The notes below the pieces were generated by a model, which ran no database searches, had not been told where the DNA came from, and was given only the letters and a program-made list of their open reading frames with translations. A program made the position numbers and the translations under genes. Below are positions 35,446-47,136 of a stretch of 64,000 bases of DNA, one piece after another. The stretch covers positions 375,662,114 to 375,726,113 of the forward strand of contig CM077676.1 in assembly GCA_039707655.1 (NCBI GenBank), written 5' to 3'. The DNA comes from Elymus sibiricus. Taxonomy: Eukaryota > Streptophyta > Magnoliopsida > Poales > Poaceae. The first letter of the stretch is position 1; each line of letters begins with the position of its first letter.

Positions 35446-37005
35446 TGATACGTCTCCAACGTATCTATAATTTTTGATTGTTACATGCTATTATAGTATC
35501 AATCTTGGATGTTTTTATATACATTTACAGCAATTATATATCATTTTTTGGGACTAACCTATTAACTTAGTGCCCAGTGCCAGTTGCTGTTTTTCGCCTG
35601 TTTTTGGTTTTCCAGAATATCAGTACCAAACGAAGTCCAAATGCCACGAAACTTTTTGGATATTTTTCTTGGACATAACAAACACTAGAAGCTTCGGGAG
35701 GGGACGAGAAGATGAAGCAGTGTCCCAAGAGGCACCACGGTGCGCCCCAGGGGGGGGCGCCCTGGTACCTCGTGGGGCCCTCACAGCTCTGTTTGTCCTA
35801 ATTCCACCTTTATAAATTCTCTAAAATCGGTAAACCAACAGAGGAGTCCACGAAATACTTTTTCCACCACCGCAAGCTTCTGTTCTCGAGAGATCCCATC
35901 TGGAGGCCTTTTCCGGTACTCCGCCGGAGGGGGAATCGATCACGGAGGGGCTCTACATCATCCTTGCTGCCCTTCTGATGATGCGTGAGTAGTTTACCTA
36001 AGACCTTCGGGTCCATAGTTAGTAGCTAGATGGCTTCTTCTCTATTTTTGATCTGCAATACAATGTTCTCCTCGATGTTCTTGGAGTTCTATCCGATGTA
36101 ATCACTTTTTGCGGTGTGTTTGTTGGGATCGGATGAATTGTGAGTTTATGATCAGATTATCCATTAATATTATTTGAGTCTTCTCTGAACTCTTTTATGC
36201 ATGATTATTATAGCTTCGTATTTCTCTCCGATCTATTGATTTGGTTTGGCCAACTAGATTGATTTATCTTGCAATGGGAGAGGTGCTTTGTAATGGGTTC
36301 GATCTTGCGGTGCTCAATCCCAGTGACAGAAAGGGACATGACACGTATGTATCGTTTCTATTAAGGGTAAAAATATGGGGTTTATTCATGCGTGAGTTTA
36401 CTTTGTCTACATCATGCCATCTTGCTTAAGGTGTTACTTCGTTCTTTATGGACTTAATACACTAGATGCATGCTGGATAGCGGTCGATGTGTGGAGTAAT
36501 AGTAGTAGATGTAGGCAGGAGTCGATCTACTTGTCTCGGTCGTGATGCCTATATGCATGATCATTGCCTTGGATATCATCATGATTATTTGCTTTTCTAT
36601 CAATTGCCCAACAGTAATTTGTTCGCCCACCGTATGCTATTTTCAAGAGAGAATTCTCTAGTGAAAACAATGGCCCTCGGGTGTATCTTAATCATATATT
36701 AAAAATCCTAAAAATACCTTGCTGCACTTTTACTTTATTTATTTTATTTTGTATTTTTGTTCGATCTATCTATCTATCACCATACAATTTAATCTTGCAA
36801 TTAACCGCCAAGGGATTGACAACCCCTTGTTTGCGTTGGGTGCAAGGATTTCTTGTTTTGTGTGCAGGTACTGCTAACGAGTTGTTGTGTGACTCTCCTA
36901 CTGGATTGATAACCTTGGTTTCATAACTGAGGGAAATACTTATCACTACTGTACTGCATCATCCCCTCCTCTTCGGGGAAATCCCAACGCAGCTCACAAG
37001 TAGCA
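35446..37005 (+). repeat. Family A LTR, right outer end of the inverted pair
   Basis: 1560 bp, TGATACG to AGTAGCA. Family B sequence (CCCTGCTCGC) follows at once. Confidence 0.92.
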
Positions 37006-37999
37006 CCCTGCTCGCAACGACCCGGAGTGCAATGGGTGACGGGCCCAAGACCCCTGAGCGCTTATCATGTAGACCGGCGGGGACCTCTCTGCAGAGCATA
37101 GGTAGTACTACGTCGTGTCGATCAGCCGAGGCCGGGCATGACCCGAAAAAGTGTGTCCGTCCAGAGTTAATCGAGCGTGTTGGGTAACAGTAGTGCACCC
37201 CTGTAGGGAAGTTATCTATTCGAATAGCCGTGTCCACGGTAACAGGACGCTCGGAGTTGTATCCCGATCTACTACAACTAGAACTGGATACCTGTGTTAC
37301 TTACTTAATATGTTAGCTCGGGGATCGCTTTCTCGTAGGGAGTCGAGGAAGGATCTCTGGGCATTGCTACTATTGCTTATTACTTTATGTTATGCTACTA
37401 ATCTCCACTCTTCTAATGCTGCAAGACGCTGCAAGATGCTAGTCTTCGATAGGCTAGGCCTTCTCTCTATTCTGACAATTCTGCAGTGCAGTCCACAGAT
37501 ACAGCCCCTTCATTTGATACCGAAGCATGATTAGCATAGTTTTGATGTAAGTCTTGCGACTAGTTTGGATGAGTACTCACGGTTGCTTTGCTACCTCTTT
37601 TTCCCCATACCCGGTTGCTGCGACCAGATGACGGAGCCCAGGAGCCGGAGATCCCTGATGGTGCCTACTACTATGTGGAGACCGATGACTAGGAGTAGTT
37701 TCGGAGGCTCCCAGGCAGGAGGCCTATGCCTTTTCGATCTAGTTGTCGTTGTTTTGCTCAGCCTTCTTAAGGCAATCTTGTCTAATTATGTCTATACTCA
37801 GATACTAATGCTTTCGCTGACTCTTGTGTAACTCGAGCTTATGTATTCGAGCCCTCGAGGCCCCTAGCTTGTAATATAAAGCTTGAATTATTATTTTTTG
37901 TGTCTAGAGTTGTGTTGTGATATCTTCTAGTGAGTCCCTGGGCTTGATCGTGCGCATTTGCGTGTATGGTTGGTGCATGGTCGAGCCGGGAGCGCCACA
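37006..37999 (+). repeat. Family B 5' LTR, part 3
   Basis: Resumes at CCCTGCTCGCAACG (compare 42133) and reaches the LTR end GCGCCACA before the primer site. It includes the second exon-like segment at 37627. Confidence 0.88.
37627..37692 (+). other. Exon-like acidic segment in the family B LTR (second)
   Basis: Reads DDGAQEPEIPDGAYYYVETDD and then a stop. The family C LTR has DDGSQEP...AYYYMETDDQE and a stop at 46409-46504. A pyrimidine-rich stretch precedes both. It may be the last exon of an LTR-borne reading frame. Confidence 0.4.
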
Positions 38000-38002
38000 A
38001 GT

Positions 38003-38014
38003 TGGTATCAGAGC
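38003..38014 (+). other. Family B primer binding site, tRNA-iMet type
   Basis: TGGTATCAGAGC, complementary to the 3' end of initiator tRNA-Met, just after the LTR end. Confidence 0.88.
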
Positions 38015-39134
38015 CGACTGCCTGTAGGAAGCCCTTTCCAGCTCCTTGGCCGAAGTTGAGTCTAGGCTTTGAAAAAACTGTTTTACTAACATGGTTTTGT
38101 GGCTTACAGGTCCACGTCGCCAACGGATGGGATTAGGATCTTTATTCCTCTCCTTTACTCTGGGACTCTGATCTCTCTTCTATTCGGGTTAAAGATTTTG
38201 CTAACTCTAACATTAGGTTCTCGTGTTCACATCCACCTGGAGAGCTGGATTGTCTGCAATTATTCCTTTCCATTGGTTTGTTTAATCTGATAATCACATT
38301 TTCCTTTCCATTGGTCTGTTTAACCTTTCTTGTAATCTAGCTTTTATCTGAGCAGTGATGATTCCCTGCTTAAGTCAACACCCCCAAATAAAACCTTGTT
38401 ACTATTGTTGATGACATTCCGGTAACCACCGATGGACGAGAACCTTGCCTATTGGTCCGCCTCATTTTAACGAGCAGGAAAATGGTTCTCTTCGTTCCCC
38501 GCCCATGGTACCAACGTGTTGCCGACATAGCTGACAGACTTTCCTCTGACATGTCTTGTTGTCGTGACCACGCAAGATGTCACCGCCCTTCCTACTCTTA
38601 ATCCACACTCACTGCAATTCCACAGGATCGAAACCTGACTCTCCTGTACAACCTTGATTCCGAAGTATCCTTTGCACATGGCTTCGTATGTTATCACGAG
38701 CCACATTCCTTGAGATGATCTATTCTGGTATCAGACGCAATACTTATTCCCATTGCTCTAAACCCCTTTCACACTCTGTTTCAAGCATCGAACGATTGTC
38801 TATCCGCTTGAAACTCCTTATTGTACCTTCTTACTTTGCTCTCAATGTTTTTCTTAAGTTTCAATTCGAGAGATACTATGTGCCACATTCCCCGAGTTAC
38901 CTACCAGATACTCAACCTTGTAAAGGCCCGTCCTTCCGGAGTTACCCCCTTTTTCCTTTCATAAGTACGATGAAGACTCCGAAGAAAGGATGGCAGCTTT
39001 TTCATGACACATGACACAGGGAAAATGAAGACATCAACGCAATGGACCGACCTCTTCGAGAAGAACAGTCAAGGCCAAGAAGACTCGTTACAATTTCGTA
39101 ACCAATCCCTTCCCCTTTACTCCACCTCTTAAAT
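38015..39134 (+). other. Short non-coding interior of family B
   Basis: About 1.1 kb with no gag, protease or polymerase motif in any frame; the short ORFs do not resemble known proteins. Family B is therefore a derivative with very long LTRs and an almost empty interior. Confidence 0.75.
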
Positions 39135-39167
39135 CTCGGGACGAGATTTCTTGTAGTGGAGGAGATT
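39135..39167 (+). other. Family B polypurine tract region
   Basis: CTCGGGACGAGATTTC followed by a purine-rich run up to the LTR start. The same arrangement is seen before the family C 3' LTR. Confidence 0.75.
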
Positions 39168-42100
39168 TGCAACAACCCCAGTGTCATGCTACAGTGACCT
39201 CACACTAATGATGCCATGTCATCATGCCTTTCCATGCCAAATAGCCACTTGTCCAAAATCGAGTTCAAATTCCATTTGAAATGCAAGTCAAATAATTACT
39301 TCTTCAGATAATTAAACAAAATAGTTCATAATATTGCAAATAATCCCAAAGCAATTATAAAAACAAAACCAACATTATTTGAATTTCTAAATTGACCCTA
39401 GCAACCAAAAAGTGGACCAGCAGCAGTTATTTTTGCCTTTTCAATTTCTAAAAATGTTTAAACAATTCCAATTGGCCCCAAACTTTTTGTGCAACCTAAA
39501 AATATTGCGCTTGAATTATGTGCCAAGTTTCACTTTTAACAAAAATCATTTGGATCAAAAATAAAATAGAAACAGAACAGAAAATGCTAAACAGCAAATA
39601 GAAAAGAAAAAGAGGGACCTAGCTACTGGTGGACTGGGCCTTAGGTCAACAGTGCGAGGCCCAGCCCACCCGCACCTCTCCTTCTACCTCCTGCCTCCGT
39701 GTCGGCCGCCCAGCGCGCGCATGCCATGGCCCCCCCTACGCTACACTCGACATCAGCCGCTATAGGGGCTTACCCGAGGGGACAAGGCCTCGTCCTCGAT
39801 CTCCCTTCGAACCCTAGCTCCTCTCCTTTCCCCTCCACGCTCCTTCTCCTTTGTCCGAGCTCACCCGAGCACGGTCGTCGCCCTACCGTCGTCGTCCCTG
39901 TGGCCAGTTGCTTCCCCGCGCTGCGCCACCACGCCCCGAAGCTTCCCCGTCGTCACCTTCCTCGAACCCAAGCAGCAGGTCAAGCCGGGAAGCGCCGAAT
40001 CGACGCCATCGAGCCGATCCCCTCCTTTGCACCGCCGCGCGCCCTCGCTATATGTGCCCCACTCCGACCATCTCCGACAGCCTGAGCACCTCCCTGCATT
40101 CGCTGTGAGCCGCCGTCCATTTTCCCCCTCCCTTTGCTCATTTTGGCCGTCCCTGGCGCCGTTTACTGCAAGGCCGAGCTCCGGCCACCGTCGAACTCGT
40201 CGTTGCCATCGACTCCGGCCACCCCTAAGCTGCGCCTCCCCCACCTTCGTGTTCGCCGCATCGTTCACAACTCGTAGGGCCAAACCCCGCTCCGTTTGGT
40301 CGCCGGAGCGGTGAGAGCTGTGGACGCCGCCGCGTCGGGTGGTTGCCAGCGTGCACCGCCGGCGCGAGCGCGTTTAAAACCGGCCGGCTGGTCCACCTGT
40401 CAGCGGGCCTGCCCTGACAGGAGATTAGGCTAAGCCTAATTACCCTCCCTAAACCATCACTGACTGGTGGACCCCCTGGCTAAATAGCCCTTTGTTTTAA
40501 AGTGAGTGACTGACAGTGGGGCCCACCCCTAGTTAACCTAATTAATCAACTTCAAAACCCTGTTTTAATAATCTGTGTCACTGACAATGGGGCCCCACCT
40601 GTCAGTTTCACCAGGTCAATAGTCAACTTAGTTGACTGCTGACTGGGCAGCTGACTAGGCAGTGAACCACCTGTCATCCACAGTGGCTAGCCCACTGCTG
40701 GGTATAAAATGTTTTTACTGTTTTATAATTCGAATTTAATAATTAAAGAAATCCAGAAAATTCCAAAAAAAATTTAAAACTTTGGAAATTCGTACAAATT
40801 AAACCGTAGCTCGGATGAAAAAGTTTTCTATATGAAAGTTGATCAGAAAAATCTAACGAATCCGAATATGCCATCCACATACCTGTCACATGCCTCCAAC
40901 ACTGCAAACATGGAACCTTCCCCTCCGGATCGTCTGTCAGATAAATGCCTAAAGTCGGGAAAATATTCTCAGATATTTTCCCGCTCTGTCTGTGACAAGT
41001 AGCACTGCGTTAGGTCACCCCTATCACAACATATTGCCATGTCATGCATCTGTGTTGCATTAGGTTTGCTGTGTATTTATTTGTTTCCTCCCCCTCTCCT
41101 CTCAAGTAGCCCCCGAGTCTGACATGACCCCTGAGGACTGCTACACCACCGACGACCCCTCCTTCACCGCAGATCTTCCAGGGAAGCAAAACCCCCTTGA
41201 TCATTCCCATATCGCCCATTCTTTCTCTCTCATGCTTGCATTAGATTTTGCTACTGTTGTTCAATAGCTCCTAATCTGATGCATAGCCTGTTTTTGAAAT
41301 CTGTTGTTGTTACTTTACCTGTTATCCTATATGCTTAGTATAGGTTGGTTCGTGATCCATCGGTGACCCCTCACCCTTGTCCCTGATGCTTCGCTTTGTT
41401 ACCGATGCTCGATCAGTGTGATCAACGTGCAGAGACCGACACATCACCGCACACCCCCTTTAGTTGTACGACTCTGCAGAGCTACTATCGAGTGCCGAGG
41501 GTGATACCTCCTACCACACTCCTGATGATATTTCTGTAGTGTAGCTAGTCGGTGGTGGGTTACCAAGGGTGATTCCTCTTTCACCACCTTTGATGATACC
41601 TCTGTCCTGCAACCCCTCAAGTGTGAACCCATCGAGGGTGATTCCTCCAAGTTCACCTTGACGTTTACATCGAGTGGGAATCCATTCAGGGTGATTCCTC
41701 GGATTCACCGCGATGTTATGGACACACGGGTACTTTGACCTTCACCTCAGACCTTTGTTGAAGTCGGGTCGACCCAAGGGTACCCACGAGAGATTATTGT
41801 GGCGGAACATCAGGGCAGGTGGAGACCACATAGGAGAGAGGTGGGCCTGGTCCCTGGTCATTGGACTACGGGTTACCAAGTCGGTGCGACAGGGTGTCGG
41901 AGGTGAGCCTTGAGCCTTGTTCATGTACGCGAGTTACTAATAACACGCTTAACGGATTTGGGTATTTGATCTGAGTTGGCCACTGGCCTATACGCACTAC
42001 CACCACGTTGGATAATGGTTTAATGGGGCCCTCTGCGTCGTACGTTTCTTCCGAAAGCTCTGTCAGACGTCCAGTTCAGCATTGCGGCACGGCTGACAGC

Positions 42101-42713
42101 AGATACCCACAGGCACAACGTGGTGAGGCTGGCCCTGCTCGCAACGACCCGGAGTGCAAAGGGCGACGGGCCCAAGACCCCTGAGCGCTTTGGATGTAGA
42201 CCGGCGGGGACCTCTCTGCGGAGCCTAGGTAGGACTACGTCGTGTCGATCAGCCGAGGCCGGGTATGACCCGGAAAAGTGTGTCCGGCCAGAGTTAATCG
42301 AGCGTGTTGGGTAATAGTAGTGCACCCCTGCAGGGAAGTTATCTATTCGAATAGCCGTGTCCATGGTAATAGGACGCTCGGAGTTGTATCCCGATCTACT
42401 ACAACTAGAACTGGATACCTGTGTTACTTACTTAATATGTTAGCTCTGGGATCGCTTTCTCGTAGGGAGTCGAGAAAGGATCTCTGGGCATTGCTACTAT
42501 TACTTATTACTTTATGTTATGCTACTAATCTACACTCTTCTAATGCTGCAAGACGCTGCAAGATGCTAGTCTTCGATAGGCTAGGCCTTCTCTCTATTTT
42601 GGCAATTCTACAGTCCAGTCCATAGAGACAGCCCCTTCATTTGATACCGAAGCATGATTAGCATAGTTCCGATGTAAGTCTTGCGAGTACTTTGGATGAG
42701 TACTCACGGTTGC
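39168..42713 (+). repeat. Family B 3' LTR, main part
   Basis: Starts TGCAACAACCCCAGTG (the 5' LTR has TGTAACACC). It is uninterrupted across the sites where the 5' LTR was hit by family E and by the inverted A pair, so it serves as the empty-site reference for both. It is cut at GGTTGC by family C. Confidence 0.9.
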
Positions 42714-44828
42714 TGTAACATCCCCATGTATTAAGCACAATGATCATCTATTAATCATGCCAAGTCATCATTAATTACAATGCGTGATCACATTAGAATC
42801 ATATCTCATCTCAAATTCCAATTCAAATTGCAATTCAAATTTAAAGTGAATTTAAAAGTTGATCAAATTCAGGAATTAAATAGTTCATGATATTGAAATA
42901 TTCCCAAAGCAATTATAAAAATATACCCAACATTAGTTCAATTATTTAAATGACTCTAACATGATGAAACAGTAACAAAACAGCACCATTTAATCCATTT
43001 TATTTAATTCAAAATTCAAATGAAATCAATTTGCCTCTAAACCGTTTCTGTCAGTACTATATATTGCATAATAATTATTGAGACAAGTTACACATTTTTA
43101 CAATAGTCTTTTGGAGCAAAAATAAAATGCAAAATAGAAATACAAAACAAAATAGAAAATAAAAAGGAAAAAGACAGAAATGCACTGGTGGACTGGGCCT
43201 AAGTGGCATACAGTGCGGCCCAGCCCACCACGCTCGGCCTTTCCCTAACCTCCCGCCGCGCGCGCGCCCGAGCGCGTGTGCGCCGTCCACAGCGCTGGAT
43301 GCTCACTGTCGAGCATCCCGCGGTCCCTGGCGTGGATAAGGGCATCTCCACCGACACCCTCGTCGAACCCTAGCTCCCATTTGCCCCCTCGCCCTCTCTC
43401 TCCCATGCTTTCGGCGGCGCCCGAAAGCTCCGCCGCCGCACAGCTCTCGCCGTCGCGGCCACCGAGCCCTGTCCGCCTCGCCGAGTTGTCCATCAGCCTC
43501 CCCGTCGTCGACTACGTCGGCTGCGCCGACTGGAATGAGCCGGGAGCTCATACATCGAGCTGCACGGCCTCGCCTCCCCCTCTCGGACGTCGGTGAGCGA
43601 CGTCATCAATCCGCCATCGCCGTACCTCCCCGAGCCCGCTGCCACTCCCTACGGCCCCGCCGTGAGCTCCGCTTCCCCTCCTCTCTCTTCTCCTCGCTTC
43701 ACCGTGCCCGTAGCCGCCATCACCACAGTGGCCGAACCCGCCGCCGCCTGCCACGTCGCCGGCGTCATTCCGGTGACCAAAGGGCCCCACGGCTGTGCCC
43801 GTTGAGCTCACCGCGTCGCGTAGACCTCGCCTAGCCTCTTAGAACGCCCGAAAGCGAACCGCAGCCGAGCGCCCGATCGAGCCCGAATGTCGCCGTCGCC
43901 TGCCGTCGTCGCCGTCGCCGATTCCGGCCACTTCAGCCCCCGAGACCACCGCCATTCGACGCGCGGCGAGCTCCGCATTCGAACCATCCCACCCGCGCTT
44001 CAAACAGCGGCCTGTGGCCGTTTTCCGGCCAAGTCCGGCGAGCTCCCGCCGCGGAACGGCTCGCCGGTGCGACTCCGGTCGCCGTCCGACATGGCGCCTA
44101 CGTGGCCTGCCCAGGGCCACTGACCGCTGGTCCCCACGGGCCCCAGTTGACCCAGTTGACTGGGTCAACTGCTGACTGGGCTGGCCCAGCCACTGACATA
44201 CGGGCCCCGCGATAATTAAAATGATTTTGTAAATAAATAAAATGTTAATTAATTAGTTAGTTAATTTAATTACTAAACAGTCACTGACTACTAGGTCCCA
44301 CCCTCTAATTAATCTGTAATTAGTTTAATTAATCCCTAATTAGCTACTGTGACACTAACCAGTGGGACCCACTGGTCAGGTTTGACTCTGGTCAGCCGGG
44401 TTTAACCCGCTGACGTCACACTGACGTCATGATGATGTCACCTATCACTGTTTCGGATAATTCTAACTTAATAATTAAAATAATTCCAGAAATTCAATAA
44501 AACTTTGGAAAATCATATAAAATAAACCGTAACTCGGATGAAAATAATTTATATATGAAAAATGATCAGAAAAATATGACGAATCCGAATATCCTAACCA
44601 CATGCCTGCCACACCCCTCTAACATGATGAACATGGAACTTTCCCCTCCGCTTCATCTGACCGATAATTGCCCGGAGCTGGTAAAACACCTCCAGATGTT
44701 TCCCGCTCCGACTAACTTGCGTAGTACTGCATTAGGACACCCCTCGAATAACGTGCTACTATGCCATGCATCTGTGTTGCATTTGTTGCTTGTATTTATT
44801 GTTTCTTCCCCCTCCTTCTCTCCGGTAG

Positions 44829-44900
44829 ACCCCGAGACCGACACTGCTGCCGAGTACGACTACGCCCCTGACGACCAGCCCCTTTCAGCAGAGCTTCCAG
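44829..44900 (+). other. Exon-like acidic segment in the family C LTR (first)
   Basis: Reads DPETDTAAEYDYAPDDQP and AELPG, counterpart of 25028-25098, with the same flanking CCGGTAG and TTCCAG/GCAAG. The DNA has diverged but the frame and acidity are kept. Confidence 0.4.
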
Positions 44901-46408
44901 GCAAGCAACCCCCCCTTGACGCATGCCTATATCACCTATTCTTCTCCCTCCTGCTTGCATTAGAAATTGCTACCGCTTTGTTTTATCCTTTTTTATGCAT
45001 AGCCTGTTCTTGTAACTATTATTGATACCTGCCTGATATCCAAAATGCTTAGTATAGGTTGGTAGAAATCCATCAGTGGCCCCTCCCCCTTGTCCATGTT
45101 GCTCCGCTTTAGTACCAGTGCCTCGGTCATTGTGATCGATGTGCAGATATCGTCACATCACCACACACACAACCCCCTTAGTTGTACGACTCTGCAGGGC
45201 TACTATCGAGGGTCGAGGGTGATACCTCATACTGCACTCCTGATGATATCTCTGTAGTATAGCACATCGGTGGTGATTACCGAGGGTGATTCCTCTTTCA
45301 CCACCTCTGATGAAGCCTCTGTCGTGCAACCCCTCAAGTGTGAACCCTTCGAGGGTGATTCCTCCAAGTTCACCTTGACGGTTACATCGACTAGGAATCC
45401 AACGTGGGTTATTCCTCGGATTTCCCCTTGATGTTTCAGACACACGGATACCTTAAATTTACCTCAGGCCCCTGGTTAAAGTCGGGTCGACCCCGCGGGG
45501 TACCCGCCAGAGGTGTGAAGTCGGGTTGACCTGGAGGGTACCCGCGAGATAATTACGAGGCACGGCCGGGCAGGCAGAGACCGCCCTAGAGAGGGATGGG
45601 CCTGACCCTTGTTGCATTTCCTCGAGACGGGACGACAGGAGTACTGATCGTCACCGCGAGCTTCCAACGCACTAACGGATTTGGGTATTTGATCTGAGTT
45701 GGCTGCTGGCCTATACGTACTACCACCATGGTTCAGCATTGCGGCACGACTGACAGCAGATACCCACAGGCACATCATGGTGAGGCCGGCCCTGCACGCA
45801 ATGACCCGGAGTGCAAAGGGCGATGGGCCCAAGACCCCTGAGCACTTAGGATGTAGATCGGCGGGGACCTCTCTGCTGAGCCTAGGTAGGACTACGTCGT
45901 GTCGATCAACCGAGGCCGGGCATGACCCGAAAAAGTGTGTCCGGTCAGAGTTAATCGAGCGTGTTGGGTAACAGTAGTGCACCCCTGCAGGGAAGTTATC
46001 TATTCGAATAGCCGTGTCCACAGTAACAGGACACTCAGTGTTGTATCCCGATCTACTACAACTTGAACTGAATACATGTTACTTTAACTATAAGCTCCGG
46101 GATTGCTTCCTCACAGGGAGTTAAGGCAGGATCCCTAGGCTTTACTTCCACATGCTTGTTACTTTATGTTATGCTACTAATCTGCACTCTTCTAATGCTG
46201 CAAGACGATGAAGATGCTAGTCTTCGATAGGCTAGGCCTTCCTCCCCCTTTTCTGGCATTTCTGCAGTTTAGTCCAAAGATATAGCTCCATTCCTTTGAT
46301 ACCGATGCATAATTAGTATAGTTCTGATGTCAGTCTTGCGAGTACTTTGGCTGAGTACTCACGGTTGCTTTGCTACCTCTTTTTCCCCATACCCGTTTAC
46401 AGCGATTA

Positions 46409-46504
46409 GATGACGGATCCCAGGAGCCAGCTGCTACCGCCGACGACTGCTACTACACTTCCAGTGGAGCCTACTACTACATGGAGACCGACGACCAGGA
46501 GTAG
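46409..46504 (+). other. Exon-like acidic segment in the family C LTR (second)
   Basis: 31 codons and a stop, rich in Asp, Glu and Tyr and ending YYYMETDDQE. Counterpart of 37627-37692, with a 30-base length difference that is a multiple of three. Confidence 0.4.
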
Positions 46505-46807
46505 ATTCGGAGGCTCCCAGGCGGGAGGCCTGCGCCTTTTCGATCAGGGTCATTGTTATGCTAGCCTTCTTAAGGCAAACTTGTTCCCCTTTTATGTTTG
46601 TACTCAGATATTATGTTGTTTCCGTTGACGCTTGATTGCGAGCTTATGTATTCAAGCCCTCGAGGCCCCTCGCTTGTATTATAATGCTTGTATGACTTTT
46701 ATTTGTGTTTAGAGTTGTGTTGTGATATCTTCAAGTGAGTCCCTAGGCTTGATCATGTGCATTTGCGTGTATGCTTAGCGCACGATCGAGCTGGGGGCAT
46801 CACAAGT

Positions 46808-46819
46808 TGGTATCAGAGC
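46808..46819 (+). other. Family C primer binding site, tRNA-iMet type
   Basis: TGGTATCAGAGC, as in family B. Confidence 0.88.
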
Positions 46820-47136
46820 CGACTGCCTGTAGGAAGCCCCTTTCCAAATCCTGGGCCGAAGATGAGTCTAGTCTCCAAAAACTATTTTACTAACATGGCT
46901 GTGTGGCTTACGGGCCCACGTCGCCAATGGGTGGTATTAGGATCTTTTATTCCTCCTCTTTACTCTAGGATTCTACTCTCTCGTCTATTCGGGTTAAAAT
47001 TTTACTAACTCTGACTGTAGGTTCTCGTGATCACGTCCACCCGGAGCTTTGGTTATTTGCAAATTACTTCCTTAAATGCACGATGCAAGAATTCACTCAC
47101 TGTCATTTGACAATCTTGAAATTTCCTCTGTTTCAG

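Larger units (their letters stand above)
26009..37005. mobile_element. Head-to-head inverted pair of family A elements
   Basis: The left half is on the - strand: LTR 26009-27567, then interior to about 30552. The right half is on the + strand: LTR lacking its first about 212 bases, primer site, interior, polypurine tract and LTR to 37005. The arms 26009-30545 and about 32470-37005 are an inverted repeat of about 4.5 kb. Both outer edges are the U5 end of an LTR. The host family B LTR has lost 36 bp at the site (compare 42097-42132), and there is no target duplication. Confidence 0.85.
42714..46804 (+). repeat. Family C 5' LTR
   Basis: 4091 bp, TGTAACATCCCC to GCATCACA. An AT-rich head is followed by a GC-rich gene-like block at about 43280-44110, then B-like sequence from about 44580 with exon-like segments and dyad repeats. 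Confidence 0.88.

Noticed and set aside
26004..37010. A possible target duplication for the inverted A pair
   Set aside because: The left flank ACTGA and right flank CCCTG do not match, and comparison with 42097-42132 shows a deletion instead.
37151..42625. ORFs of 115-127 codons near 37151 and 42278
   Set aside because: They lie in the two LTRs of family B and differ in their ends. No domain is visible, and they include the start-like words only by chance.
39629..43834. Many overlapping Pro/Arg/Ser-rich ORFs on both strands in the GC-rich LTR blocks
   Set aside because: High GC content removes stop codons in all frames. The same ORFs break between LTR copies, and none has a domain.
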